A stretch of 64,000 nt of DNA, taken from the NCBI GenBank assembly GCA_016648135.1, contig JADDOH010010181.1:1-64000 (forward strand). Direction: 5' to 3'. Positions 43,277 through 53,732 of the stretch are shown here, piece after piece. Below the pieces are notes generated by a model. It ran no database searches. It was not told where the DNA came from and saw only the letters and a list, made by a program, of their open reading frames with translations. The position numbers were made by a program, and so were the translations under genes. Position 1 is the first letter of the stretch; every line of letters begins with the position of its first letter. This DNA is from Agrypnia vestita (taxonomy: Eukaryota; Arthropoda; Insecta; Trichoptera; Phryganeidae).

Positions 43277-46200
43277 CTATTCTTTGGGTTTCTCATAAAA
43301 CATGTCAAATAAAACTGAAGAAAGTCTGTACAGAGGCAAGCCCATCACGGTGAAGTAATCTCCTTCTATGCGTTCTATCATTGTACCGCCAATTCCTTGG
43401 ATTCCATATCCTCCAGCTTTATCTCTGAAGGAAGACATAAGCATATATTATTATTATTATTATTATTGATAATGGGCAGGCAGCTTAAGCTGATAGGCCC
43501 ATATCACTGTCTCTCATTTGAATATCCAGCCTATTCTTAAACTGATTGACACTGGCTGCAGACACAACGCCTTCAGGCAAACTGTTCCACGTATTGACCA
43601 CTCTATTGCTTAATGTATGCTTTCTTGGGTTACACGAGAACCGAGACTTGTTCAACTTCAGGTGATGTCTTCGAAGGCCCACATTAGTTACACATATATA
43701 AACAATTAACATTTTAATAAATATTATCAAACAATATGCCAGTGTCGGATCTCTTTCAGTAAGTTTTAATACATTTACTGCGCACAAAAATATGCATGCC
43801 CATCCTGTGCACATAAATGTACTGCTGAACTACATTACGTTATCGTACATCTGATACCTACTGTTAAACTGAATAAATTCAAAACCTCGATAATTCGAAA
43901 TTCACCATAATTAAAAAAATTTAAACTAGAGACACAAAAATGTTAATTTCATAGTACATATAACTCCTGTAATTCAAAATAACTTTTAGCTCCTTGCGCC
44001 TTAAATCAATACACTTTAGTTCACACACTTTGAAATTTGACATACGCCTGTGGAAAATCACGGTAATTTGGTGGGCGTTGCATGTTGCCTGAGCCGCTGT
44101 GTGTTATAGATAGTTAGATAGGGTACTTTAGTAATAGAAGTGTTGCGATTTTTGTATTAGCATAACGAATATTGCGTTTTCAAAATTATTTCTTGAAATA
44201 TCCAAAAATATGTACTGACGATTTTGACGAAATTAATGGCTTTTTTCATGAGTTTTAGGATTTTTGGCAAATTTTTTTTTATACCTTGATTTTTCTATTA
44301 ACGGGGTTCTGCATAATTTGAAATGTTTTTTGGGTCCCTTGAATTTTTAAATAACGAGGTTTTACCGTGTATGTATACATAATATGTAATATGGTACTGA
44401 TTGATGCATATTTTCAGAACTTAAGATGAACAAAAATTGGGACAAAATTTCAATGAAAAAAGTAATTGAAAACCAAAGTTCCTCTGTACTTGCATAGAAT
44501 TATAAATATATATACGATATGCACCTATGTATTGTTTTTTTATTATTATAACTGATCCAAATTGTAGAAGAAAGGTGAACACTTTGTCTAAAAGTCTTTT
44601 TATCAAACAGACCAAATTAAATATGTGTAGGTAAATTTGTATTACAATATTTTTCAATAAAAGAGGCACCTTTTTACTTTTAAATTCATTAATATGTATT
44701 ATACTCAAAAGTTTATCCTTTGGCATGAAAAGTGCAATGAATATGTATTAAAAATCTGAAATTTATTGAATAAAATTATTGTAACAACTGTAAATAAATA
44801 TATAATGAAGTAATACGGTGTAAATTATCATAAAAATAGTTTACTCGATTTTAAAACAAAGCCAGTCTAAAGCTGGATTGTGCTTGAGAATGTAAAGAAA
44901 AAATTACTTAGTTTAAATATGTAATTACTTACAGTGGCTCTCCTGTAGCTATGTAAGCATTTAATTGCTCAGGTGTTAATTTTCCAAAAAAAACATCAGT
45001 TTTTTCACAAAATTTTACTATTTTTGGACCATTTTTAATAACCACTCCCGTGTAGACAATGTGACCTCTTCCATTTAACCTAAAATAAACTTAGGTATTT
45101 TATATCTGGGACTGATTTTAAGCATTCTACTAGATGTGAACCAAGAAGTCAACATGATACAGAAAAAAGGTAGCTGATTTTGGTTAGGGATATTCTAAGC
45201 AGTTATGGATTCATTTATTTTAGAAAATGACTTTCTGGAAACAACGAAGTTTGATTCACGATAAAAAAATGTAATAGAATTTTTTTAAAGTTATAAATAC
45301 TAACTCTGACAGCATTTTATATGCATCCTGTGCATCTGTTGGTTTGCCGAAAAGTTTTCCATTCAACGTAACCATTGTATCTGCACCTATTACGACATCC
45401 GCTGGGTTAAATTCACTTCTCAGTCTGTTATCCACCTCCAGCACCTTCTGCAGGGCAGTTTCTTCAACAAAATCTTCAATATTTTTGAATGAACAGGGAT
45501 CCAAATCTTCCTCGAATTTCGACGGGCACAGCAAAACATTCAAACCCTTTAAGAAACATAATGTCAGTTAGTTAAAAATTAAAAATAATTTTAAATTGAT
45601 TTATTGATTAAGGATAAATTATAAAAGTCTCACAGAGACGAAGCTATTTATGTATGAGAAAAGTGCATGAAAGTCTTTTATACAATGGCTCAGGGCTTAC
45701 AACCTGTATGAGATGGCTTAAGTGATCACTCTACACAATGCAACATTCACCAATTCCATATCTGGGGACCAAATCGAGGAACTGTGTTCTTAGGACATAC
45801 TTTCATATAAAAATATTGTTAAATTGATCAATTTCAGACAGATGCTACAATGAACATAATTCAAGGGAAAGACAAACAGAAAAGGTCTGTTTAACTCCTG
45901 TGTGTTGGTGATGTAACGTAGGTCTACATGTCATAGAAAATATTAAATATCTACCTTATTTACAAAAACTAAAACGTCATATTTTTTGTAATCATCGAAT
46001 AGACATTTTCACACCAAAATGACTAAATTAAACTGTTACGAATGTACAGATTTTTTAATTAAAAAATATTTATTCATTACTCTCGTATTTTTGGCCAGTA
46101 TGTAAAAGAGAGCAGAATATTGCACATCGCAGTCAAATCGAGCAATAAAGAGCACGAAAATACCACACATTTCAGGTAGGACAGAGATGGCGGTTGTTTG

Positions 46201-48353
46201 GGTTTCGGTGAAAGCAAAAACAATATCGAAAGAGTACGGTAGAGTCGCACAACACATGATAGACAAAGACGGACTGCGGGCGACTGACGCGACCTGGCGA
46301 CCATGCTGTTGAATTCAGTTTCTAATGATACGTCAGCATGAGCGCACGCAAATTCGATATGCCATGATTTTATGATAATTTACAAAAATAACGCAAATGT
46401 TTACCTTACATAATTATAAAAAGGAACCTTTAAAAAGTCTTATCTGTTTGGAGGTGGATGAGCCCTCCGGTTTTGGATAGAGTTGAACTCAAAGGTCACC
46501 ACTCCGTTTGTAGAGTCGGTGATCTCTGCTGCGGTTGATGATATAAAGTCGCGATGGTTTGACAGAATTTATTCGATTACAAAACACAAGTTATAAAGAA
46601 TACAGTAGGGTACAAAGATTACAATTGAAAGCGTGACGTTCGAAGGTATGACGGCGAAGGCTTCCGCTGTATCCGAGAAGCCTCGCTGGAGTGAGATGAT
46701 TTGTTCTGCGGGCGCGTGCTTATATAGTCATTCAGAACAAAGGAATCAGGGGTGTTATGATTTCCTCTTTACTCGGCCGCGCGTGTGGGTATTTAGCCTA
46801 GATTAGCAAGGTGCGTTTCGTCACTCCGATAGTCCATGCCCTCTGCTATACCTCGCCTTTGTACTCGGTCATTGGTCCGGCTTACATTTGCCTTGCTCAG
46901 CGATCTTGCCTCAACCTCTGTATCGAGGGCGACGGCCTGCCGTACTCGATGTCAGCATCTGTGGTAACTCATTACATGGGTGTATGTGTGTATGTGTCTC
47001 GGGCCACCACAGCTGTATCGTATATATGTATATTTTATCACATATTAAAAACTATGCCCATTTTTAATCAGGTAACGTTAAAAATAAAAATATGAAATCA
47101 CACAAGTGAGATGAGTAATATATGCATGAAGTCAGTCAATATAGACTTTTATATGTTCATGGTGACAAAATATTATTAAAAAATGGTGGGTATAATATTA
47201 TTAAAAAAATTAAGTCTTGTAATTTTTTATATCAATACATGGGAAAAAAATAATTTTGATCTTTATTAGCTTATACAGCGATACACCAATCATTTTAATT
47301 ACAGATACACATAATTAAAATGATTGGTGTATTGGCTAGTGCAGACGTCTGGCAGATCAGCTGAAAATTTTGGAAAGAAAAAATTATCCACCAAATTGAA
47401 TTTTTAATGTAGATGAGACAGGATTCAATTAAAGGGGTCAAGGTCGAACATCAACATTCAAAACCAGTTATTTAAGAAAAATGACACTCCAGTTCATTGA
47501 AGAATATAATGTAAAAGTCTTATAGACATTTCCGGAGGCATCGAAAAGGTTTATTTAGATGATATTCAAACTTTGTTAAAATCACACGGAGAACCCTTAA
47601 CTAATGAAGAGCTATAGGAAATAGACTGCTGTACTGTGTGAAAAGAGTGAGTGAGTGCCGTAAAGTGTAGTTGTAAAGGATTATTTGACAGTGATTGGCA
47701 AAATTTGTATAATAAACAGAGAAGTAAAACGGGAGAATCTAAATCATTTTTTGGAACACGAAACAAAATGAATTAATTATGTTATTGATGACATTTTTTG
47801 TTATTAATAATGTTCATTTTATTTAAAGTGTTTTTTTACAATTTTAAAATAATTCTTTTAAATCCCCTGTTGATTGCAATATTTTGCTTATTTCGACCAT
47901 GCCCAGAGCATATCACCATAAACATTTTGTTAATTGAATTAAATACAAAGGTAATCCCTCCTATTTTAAGAATAATCCAATAGTTTCAGTATGTACGCAC
48001 GAACAGCATATCCAGGAGCTTAAAGCTTATATTTGTAATCAAATAAGTTGTAACACTGCGTAGAATTCTTGAAAATCAAAAATGCAAGATAAAATTACTT
48101 ATGAATCTTTACATTCTTATGCACCACAATAGTCGATATTAAATAATTTCGCTTTATTTCTCAGATATGCCTATCTTATTAGAATGTATGCACTACCTGA
48201 TCCAATAATATGGAATAAATACATGAAAACCAAATTTTATAGTAAATAATAAAATGCAATTACAATGTTCTTTGCTAATTCTTGTCTTCTCGGTGAAGCC
48301 GTTGCCAAAACGACTCTTTTAGCATTCAAAATGTGCAGTATGGGTTGTAACAT
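43277..48353 (-). CDS. Maf-type nucleoside triphosphate pyrophosphatase (ASMTL/Maf-like)
   Basis: Four exons on the minus strand: 48353-48264, 45546-45305, 45079-44933, 43424-43277 (stop CTA on +). The introns have GT-AG ends and the phases agree, giving 208 residues, the usual size of a single Maf domain. Maf proteins hydrolyse dTTP, UTP and modified nucleotides to monophosphate and pyrophosphate. Visible motifs: [14 protein letters not shown] (residues 13-26, the SxxR motif), [19 protein letters not shown] (about 81-99, with the catalytic Asp in GADT), [19 protein letters not shown], and [13 protein letters not shown] in the last exon. No methyltransferase domain follows, so it is not the full ASMTL fusion. 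Introns 1 and 3 carry a solo LTR, a LINE fragment and a Tigger-like MITE. An upstream noncoding exon is possible. Confidence 0.92.
43441..43830 (-). mobile_element. LINE C-terminal fragment in the last Maf intron
   Basis: On the minus strand [20 protein letters not shown], then [20 protein letters not shown] and [11 protein letters not shown]. This is the typical RTE/CR1-like ORF2 end (RVV-x-x-WNSLP-x-x-VV, SVN-x-FK-x-x-LD). It ends in a (TTA)n run at 43447-43471. It is antisense-neutral to the gene (same strand). Confidence 0.8.
43880..44375. repeat. Tigger/pogo-like MITE (GTAAAACCTCGTTAATTCGAA ends) in an intron
   Basis: The left AAAACCTCGATAATTCGAAA and right (inverted) GGTAAAACCTCGTTATTTAA ends match the family at 55471, 58079 and 61775. 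The middle (44010-44160) contains unrelated sequence, perhaps a later insertion. Confidence 0.6.
44376..44932. other. Intron sequence, no separate feature
   Basis: Remaining part of the third Maf intron; AT-rich. The open stretch 44421-44726 (-) is composition-driven. Confidence 0.5.
45600..45765 (+). repeat. Arm of the 'AGTCTCACAGAGACGAAGCT' family in Maf intron 1
   Basis: AGTCTCACAGAGACGAAGCT, TGGCTCAGGGCTTACAACCT and GTGATCACTCTACACAATGC: same block as 29003 and 32326. Confidence 0.65.
46448..47011 (-). mobile_element. Solo LTR in Maf intron 1 (second copy)
   Basis: A 564-bp copy of the 26365 LTR in opposite orientation, from TGTGGTGGCC (47011 downward) to CACCTCCAA. It is flanked by near-identical 5-bp sequences TCTGT (46443-46447) and GCTGT (47012-47016), a duplication with one later change. 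The same TATA-like and polyadenylation sites are kept (TTATATAG at about 46722). Confidence 0.8.
47281..47335. repeat. Perfect 21-bp inverted repeat hairpin
   Basis: ATACACCAATCATTTTAATT(A) and its exact complement are separated by a 10-base loop CAGATACACA. It sits at the left edge of a transposase remnant. Confidence 0.75.
47336..47640 (+). pseudogene. Tigger/jerky-type DDE transposase remnant
   Basis: [10 protein letters not shown] at about 47397-47430 is the DDE/CENP-B-family signature around the second catalytic Asp. Further on, after phase changes, [11 protein letters not shown] at about 47580 is like the C-terminal LTNEDL motif of Tigger transposases. Multiple stops show it is dead. 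Confidence 0.6.
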
Positions 48354-49869
48354 TTTGAATTTATTTGCGGATCTTTTACTATATTACTGTTATCTTTTTA
48401 TTATATTATTTACTATATCAAACAGTGACTATCCAAATAGCCAATACCGTGAGATGTGTTATAGATCAATGACGGTCAGTAAGTAACAATCTTATGAAAA
48501 TAAATTAAATAATCAATAAAAACAAAACACCACATAATTTTAAATAAGCTGTCAAACAAATATCTGTCAGAAGTCAGAATAGCACGTGGACGTGGTGCAA
48601 AATTGTTTCTCAATAAAAAGATAATAGCCCTTAAAACCATAGGTATTCAGTACTTCTATGGTTATATTTGCTATGCCGTAATTTTATCTACATATGACTT
48701 TACGGTTCTGATCGTGGTCTATGGATCGTGGTTCTTTTGCATTTTACCAGTGATGCCATAATCTTAAATAAATAAATTAAATAATAAATAAATTCCCTCA
48801 TCGAGGGAAAATAGAATAAAAATCTCGTAATCAACTTATAAATTCTTTAAAAATATCACATCAATTGAAACATCAACAACAATATTAGTTTTTATTGAAA
48901 AGGTACCAGTAATCAATTTGAATCATACAGAGACAGATTAATTCACTTTGATTTAATGATACTATAAAAAATTATAAACGGTTAACTTGATGAACAAAAT
49001 ATTATTTGTGAAATTAAAATAACATTTCTCATTAGAATCACCTCAATATACAGTATATTTCATAATCGGATACTTCTCTCTATTACCGCGACATATTAGA
49101 AGGTATAATATTTTTCATTCGCAATGCAATATAGATATATTCTCAGACTACAAATCAAAATTCAAAAAGAACATCATTAATGCAACGATAAAACAACTTC
49201 CTTGTGTGACTATACCTTTTGTAAAATGATAATGTAACATAATATGATTTTATTTAGGTGACATTATGTTATACCATCACGCACAAAATTCATGGGCATG
49301 TCATGCCTGTGTTTGTTCTAAATTAATTAAATAAAAAATCAATTTTTATTTTATTGAGTTAAGTACAAATTTAAGCTACCACCATCTTATATTTTTATCA
49401 TTTCGAAATGTTAAAAAAAAAGTAAAAGTCTTTATCTCAAAAATTAGACAATTACCAAAATCATCAGCATTAAATTTTTCACACAGGTATAACAAATCGA
49501 TACTTAAACGAGAACAAAATTCCCTGCTAAAAAAAATGAAAACGCATTATATTTCCTGAAAATATTGTTAAAGTACTCATAGATTAGTTTTCGCGTCCTT
49601 CTAATAGTGAAAACATATTTGTTTTCCTTTTTCATTTTGGGTCAGTTTATCACAAAACTGATGTCTCGACTCACTGGTAATCGTAAGCCAATAAACTAAT
49701 GACATTAACCGTTCAGGCGTGACCCCTTCATCAACCAAAACATCAGTTACGTTAGTGAATATCTTGAAACTTACTGTTATTATTGTGTACTAACTGCAAC
49801 CTGTCAAAAATGATGGAACATTGGTTCGCGTGTTTGCTGAGTTTTAGTATATATATTTATATAATCTTT
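48354..49869. other. Upstream region of the Maf gene, no gene seen
   Basis: AT-rich DNA. The Maf promoter should lie just beyond 48353, but no TATA or initiator element is convincing. Nothing else was recognised up to a SINE-like repeat. Confidence 0.4.
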
Positions 49870-50060
49870 TTGATTCCCCACGGAAAGGCGGCCGTGGTAT
49901 CATGCGTGAAACGGCCTGTTGGGGTTTGGTGGTCCGGGGTTCAAGCCCCATTTCTGGCCGTTTTTTTAGCCGTGAATTCGAATGAAATTATTGACGTTAC
50001 ACGAAGTTACGAGGACAGGCGGACGGATAGACAACGAAATTATTATTTTGATGCATAAAA
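49870..50060 (+). repeat. SINE-like repeat with B-box and GACGTTACACGAAGTTACG tail
   Basis: GGTCCGGGGTTCAAGCCCCA (B-box-like) is followed by GACGTTACACGAAGTTACGA, GGCGGACGGA and AACGAAATTATTATTTTG. Same family as 39960-40200. Confidence 0.6.
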
Positions 50061-50270
50061 TTTCCAATGTTAACCAAAATTTATTCATTATTTAGAATAA
50101 TGCAAACTAATACGTTATCACATGTATTATGTATGTATATAAACTATTAATAAATATTTGCAATCCAGCAAAGATATATATAGATTTATTTCGTTAATCA
50201 CTATCACCAATCTGTCTGCCATCTGGTACTACAAGTCGCTAAAACATCAATAGATGATTGTTTTGATATT

Positions 50271-51180
50271 TATTTATTTATTTAATGTTCATGGAAGACC
50301 AATAGCACAAAAAAAAGCATAGAAAACATTGATACAATATAGATGGCCAATTACAGGTCTCCACATTTAGAAATATGTCAGTAATGATAAATATTTATGA
50401 ATGACTAAGGCATATTAAAAATTATATAAAAAGAAAGAATAAAAAATTTAAACAAAAGAAATTGAAACTTAATTATTACGTGGAAAAAATTCAGCACTCA
50501 AAATTTTTCTTAATCTTGTGTGGCTGCACTCGAACAGATCAATATCCAATAATCTTATCAACTTATTGAATGCATCGCATATCCTCAAGAAATATGAATT
50601 ACGACGATAGTTGGATGAGGTAAAATCAATGTGAAAGACTGGGTTGTGTCTACGAGATCTACAGGGAACATGGAATTTTAGTCTATTTAATAGTTCAGGA
50701 CAGTCGACGTTGCCTGATACAATTTTTAGTAGGTACATCAAATCACCTATTTCGCGACGTTTGTATAATGGTAGGATGTGACATTTTTTGCACGAACTGT
50801 CATAATCGTCAGAAACGCAATTGAATTTGAAGTTGAGAAAGCGAACAAATTTTTTTTGAATTTGTCCCAAGCGATTTACATAGATCATATGCTGGGGGTT
50901 CCATACTTGCGTTGCATACGCGAGTTTGCTTCTGACAAAAGTGCAGTAAAGTACTTTCAATGTCTTTACACACTTAAAATCTTTAGACATTCTCATGATA
51001 AAACCTAAAGCCCAATAAGCCTTAATTATAATAGAATCAATATGTTCATCGTATAATAATTTTCTATCATTGATCACCCCTAAATCTCTGATTGATGTAG
51101 CTGTTTCTAATTGTTCTCCTTTTAGTATATAGTTAAATGATATCAAATCTAACTTTGATAATTTGCAAGACATATTTAAC
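50271..51180 (-). mobile_element. 5'-truncated LINE (jockey-like) with 3' UTR
   Basis: A 234-codon intact frame (51173-50469) carries the end of a reverse transcriptase and its C-terminal domain: ETATSIRDLGVINDRKLLYD, then AYWALGFIMRMSKDF, then LKVLYCTFVRSKLAYATQVW, then LGQIQKKFVRFLNF, YKRREIGDLMYLLKIVSG and RRNSYFLRICDAFNKL. The IRDLGV and VRSKLxYAxxVW blocks are hallmarks of jockey-type LINEs. The 3' UTR (50271-50468) ends in a (TAAA)n tail and matches 30541-30740. The YxDD core is missing. Confidence 0.85.
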
Positions 51181-52310
51181 TATGAGTTTTTAAGTCTATG
51201 GATCTACGATGATGATAATTTATATGATTATAAGATGGATGATTAATGACATCATTACATTTTGAGCCACCCATTGAATTTAGGTTGCATTTATTATGAT
51301 ATTAAAACCGCAGACATAAACGTAACCAAGGTATTTTGAAATTAAAAGCATCATGATATATAAATATGTAAGCCATTGGAATACGAAATATGCATTAAGT
51401 ACACAAAAACATAATATAAATTATAATTCTATAGAGTAATAAGCATGTGAATTTCATACATTTCAATGAAATTATATAATGTTATAAAAACAGTTAAAGT
51501 TTTATGTAAGAATTAAAGCATGCATAGATATTTTCTCACATTTCTCCAGGTTGCGTTTATTATTCCAGGCTGCGCGTATGTCGAATCACGAATCACATAT
51601 TTTTTCCTGTGCACGATTGTTCTTAAAACATGTATGACGTTGGATAGTACGCTAAGACTGACAGATTAATGATCTGCTTCAAGAGCGTTAAATTTTGAAT
51701 ATGTTTGCAGTAATTTTCAAAATTTCTATAAATGTTGTGTATAAAAGAAAAGGCAGCAATATCCAAAAAAAATTAATGCAGTCATCGAAGATTACTGTAC
51801 TGAATTCATGGATATGTACTGAATTCAAGATTGAAAAGGGAACATAGCCGACAAATTTATAGGAAACACTATTTTGGAAGGGATTGATACGTATAAACAA
51901 AACATTTATTTGGATATTGCTGCCTTTGCTTTTATATCCCACAAATTGAATGATCGTAATTTCGGGGAAACGGTGATTAAATTACGGTACCTACGTAATT
52001 TTTTCATGGGTATAGTCCGTCCAACTTATCTGGAGAATAAAGGAGGGCGTCCCAATCGTTGTGGTACTGCCCATAGTCTAAAAATTATCTCATTTGTAGG
52101 GAATTTTTTGCAAATTCGTTTTTTCTTAAACAAGTTATTAAGCAGTATACGACACGATAAAAAAAAAAACAAAAAATGTAAACTAACGTACAAATAAATT
52201 TATCAAAATATATATTCGTAAAATACACAACACAACAAAATGGCGTTTTTTCAAAATCAAAGAAAAATACAATTTTCAGGAAAAAAAAACAAACAGTAAT
52301 AATTCTTTTA
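51181..52310. other. No gene seen
   Basis: AT-rich. The open stretch 51874-52197 (+, MEGIDTYKQNIYLDIAAFAF...) is not recognised and lacks upstream support; it may be a transposon relic. Confidence 0.35.
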
Positions 52311-52495
52311 GGTCGGCGCCACATTACGCAGATCTTCCGCCGCGTCTTTTCTGTTGCGCCAAATCGGCAAAGCAAATAGATCGACCGATCATTCGCGTAA
52401 TGTGTTTAATAAGCGCATATTGTATGGAAAGAAATGTAGCGATGTTCCACGACAGAAGAGACGCGGCGGAAGATCCGCGCAGTGTGGCGCCGGTT
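52311..52495. mobile_element. MITE with TTA duplication (PIF/Harbinger-like)
   Basis: A 185-bp element with about 50-bp inverted ends (GGCGCCACATTACGCAGATC, CTTCCGCCGCGTCTTTTCTG and complements), flanked by TTA at 52308-52310 and 52496-52498. Noncoding; open frames inside are due to its composition. Confidence 0.7.
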
Positions 52496-52857
52496 TTATT
52501 CGGTGTCTCATACCTAATGATCATGACCACCATGTTTAACTCAGTAACACCTAAGGATATCAATCGGTTTAGGGCCGTTGTATCAACTTGGTTTATAGTA
52601 ATCTTTCGTTCAAAGCATAGATATTTTGCATTTTCCACCGATCAAACAACTCGATCTCGTAAAAATCTATGCTTTAAATGAACTATTGCTATAAAGTAAG
52701 TTGATGCAACCAGTCTTTAATGTGCATAAATAAAAAAGTTTATTTTGAAAAAAGATGTTTATACAAATGAACTCGTTAATGAATTATGTAATAAAAGTAT
52801 AAATAATAAAAATTCTATGTAAGAAATTATCGAATAAAATATGTTCTAAAACTTTTC

Positions 52858-53197
52858 TCATCTTAGGGCTTCTAAATCAATTTTTCCACTTATCCTTGTT
52901 CTTTTTTTTCCGGGTGTAGATATTTTAATGCCCATTTCCACGGCCGCTTTACCTTCTTTAACTATTTTGTAAATTGCCGATTCAGAAAACCTGAAGAAAT
53001 TGTATAATAGTAAAATAAAAAACTAAGTATGGGAAAATCATTATAACTGCATGGCAGCACTAACCTGAAGTGGCGGCAATAAGTCTATGAACAAAATCAA
53101 ACGGTATAATTGAGGCTTTCAGACGTTGTTCCTCTTCAAAAAACGTGTGCATTTTCAAGATTATTTCCCGAACACCGCTTTTAATGGTTTTTGGCAT
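52858..53197 (-). pseudogene. Transposase-derived HTH gene, two exons, probably dead
   Basis: Exon 1 (53197-53065) starts MPKTIKSGVREIILKMHTFF and ends HRLIAATS before GTTAGT. Exon 2 (52990-52858) follows a CTTCAG acceptor and reads FSESAIYKIVKEGKAAVEMG then STPGKKRTRISGKIDLEALR and stops. Together they look like the N-terminal helix-turn-helix and KKR linker found before a DDE domain in a widespread insect Tc1-like family. Joining at the visible sites leaves the phases one base apart, and no DDE domain follows. Either the splice sites are different or a one-base change killed it. Confidence 0.55.
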
Positions 53198-53732
53198 GGT
53201 GACAATCTAAAATTTTCTTAAAAAACTATCGAAACAGTCGTGAACCCCTCTGTAAATAAAGGCTGTCAAAGGTCTGTCAGCTGTAGATAATCCAATATGG
53301 CGTCGTTAGTTCCAAATTTGGCCATTCTTCAGATAAGTTAGACGGACTATAAAGCGGTGGCCGTAGATCATATAGGTACCATAGAAAAGCAAATATGTAC
53401 CCATCAAAGAAATGATACATCTATATTTCTTTTTTCTATGGATACATACCATGATAAGATCTATGGTTGATATGTCAAAATGATTCTTCCTTATTATATT
53501 TATATTCATCCCTAAAATCTCACAATACTACATCAATGAAAAGTGTAGTATTACATTCCTTCAGAAGTATAATGTTTAATCGCTGAAATATGTCCTTGTA
53601 AAATTATTTTTTATCTGTTATCTTATTTGATTAGGATTTTATGTAACTTCCACGACAACACATTTGCCCTCATCGGTTTGTTGCAGTTCTTTATAGTGGT
53701 ATTTTAATATCTTTTAAATTGTAGGCTTTATT
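53198..53732. other. Probable promoter region of the dipeptidase gene
   Basis: The region between the HTH pseudogene and the dipeptidase start; it must contain the dipeptidase promoter, but no core element stands out. A short frame MASLVPNLAILQ at 53297 is not supported. Confidence 0.3.

Noticed and set aside
46811..47095. Protein from the solo LTR ([14 protein letters not shown]...)
   Set aside because: The same open frame exists in the other LTR copy (26311-26568, minus) and lies in noncoding LTR sequence.
50778..51008. Plus-strand gene opposite the LINE
   Set aside because: It is the antisense shadow of the clearly conserved LINE frame on the minus strand.
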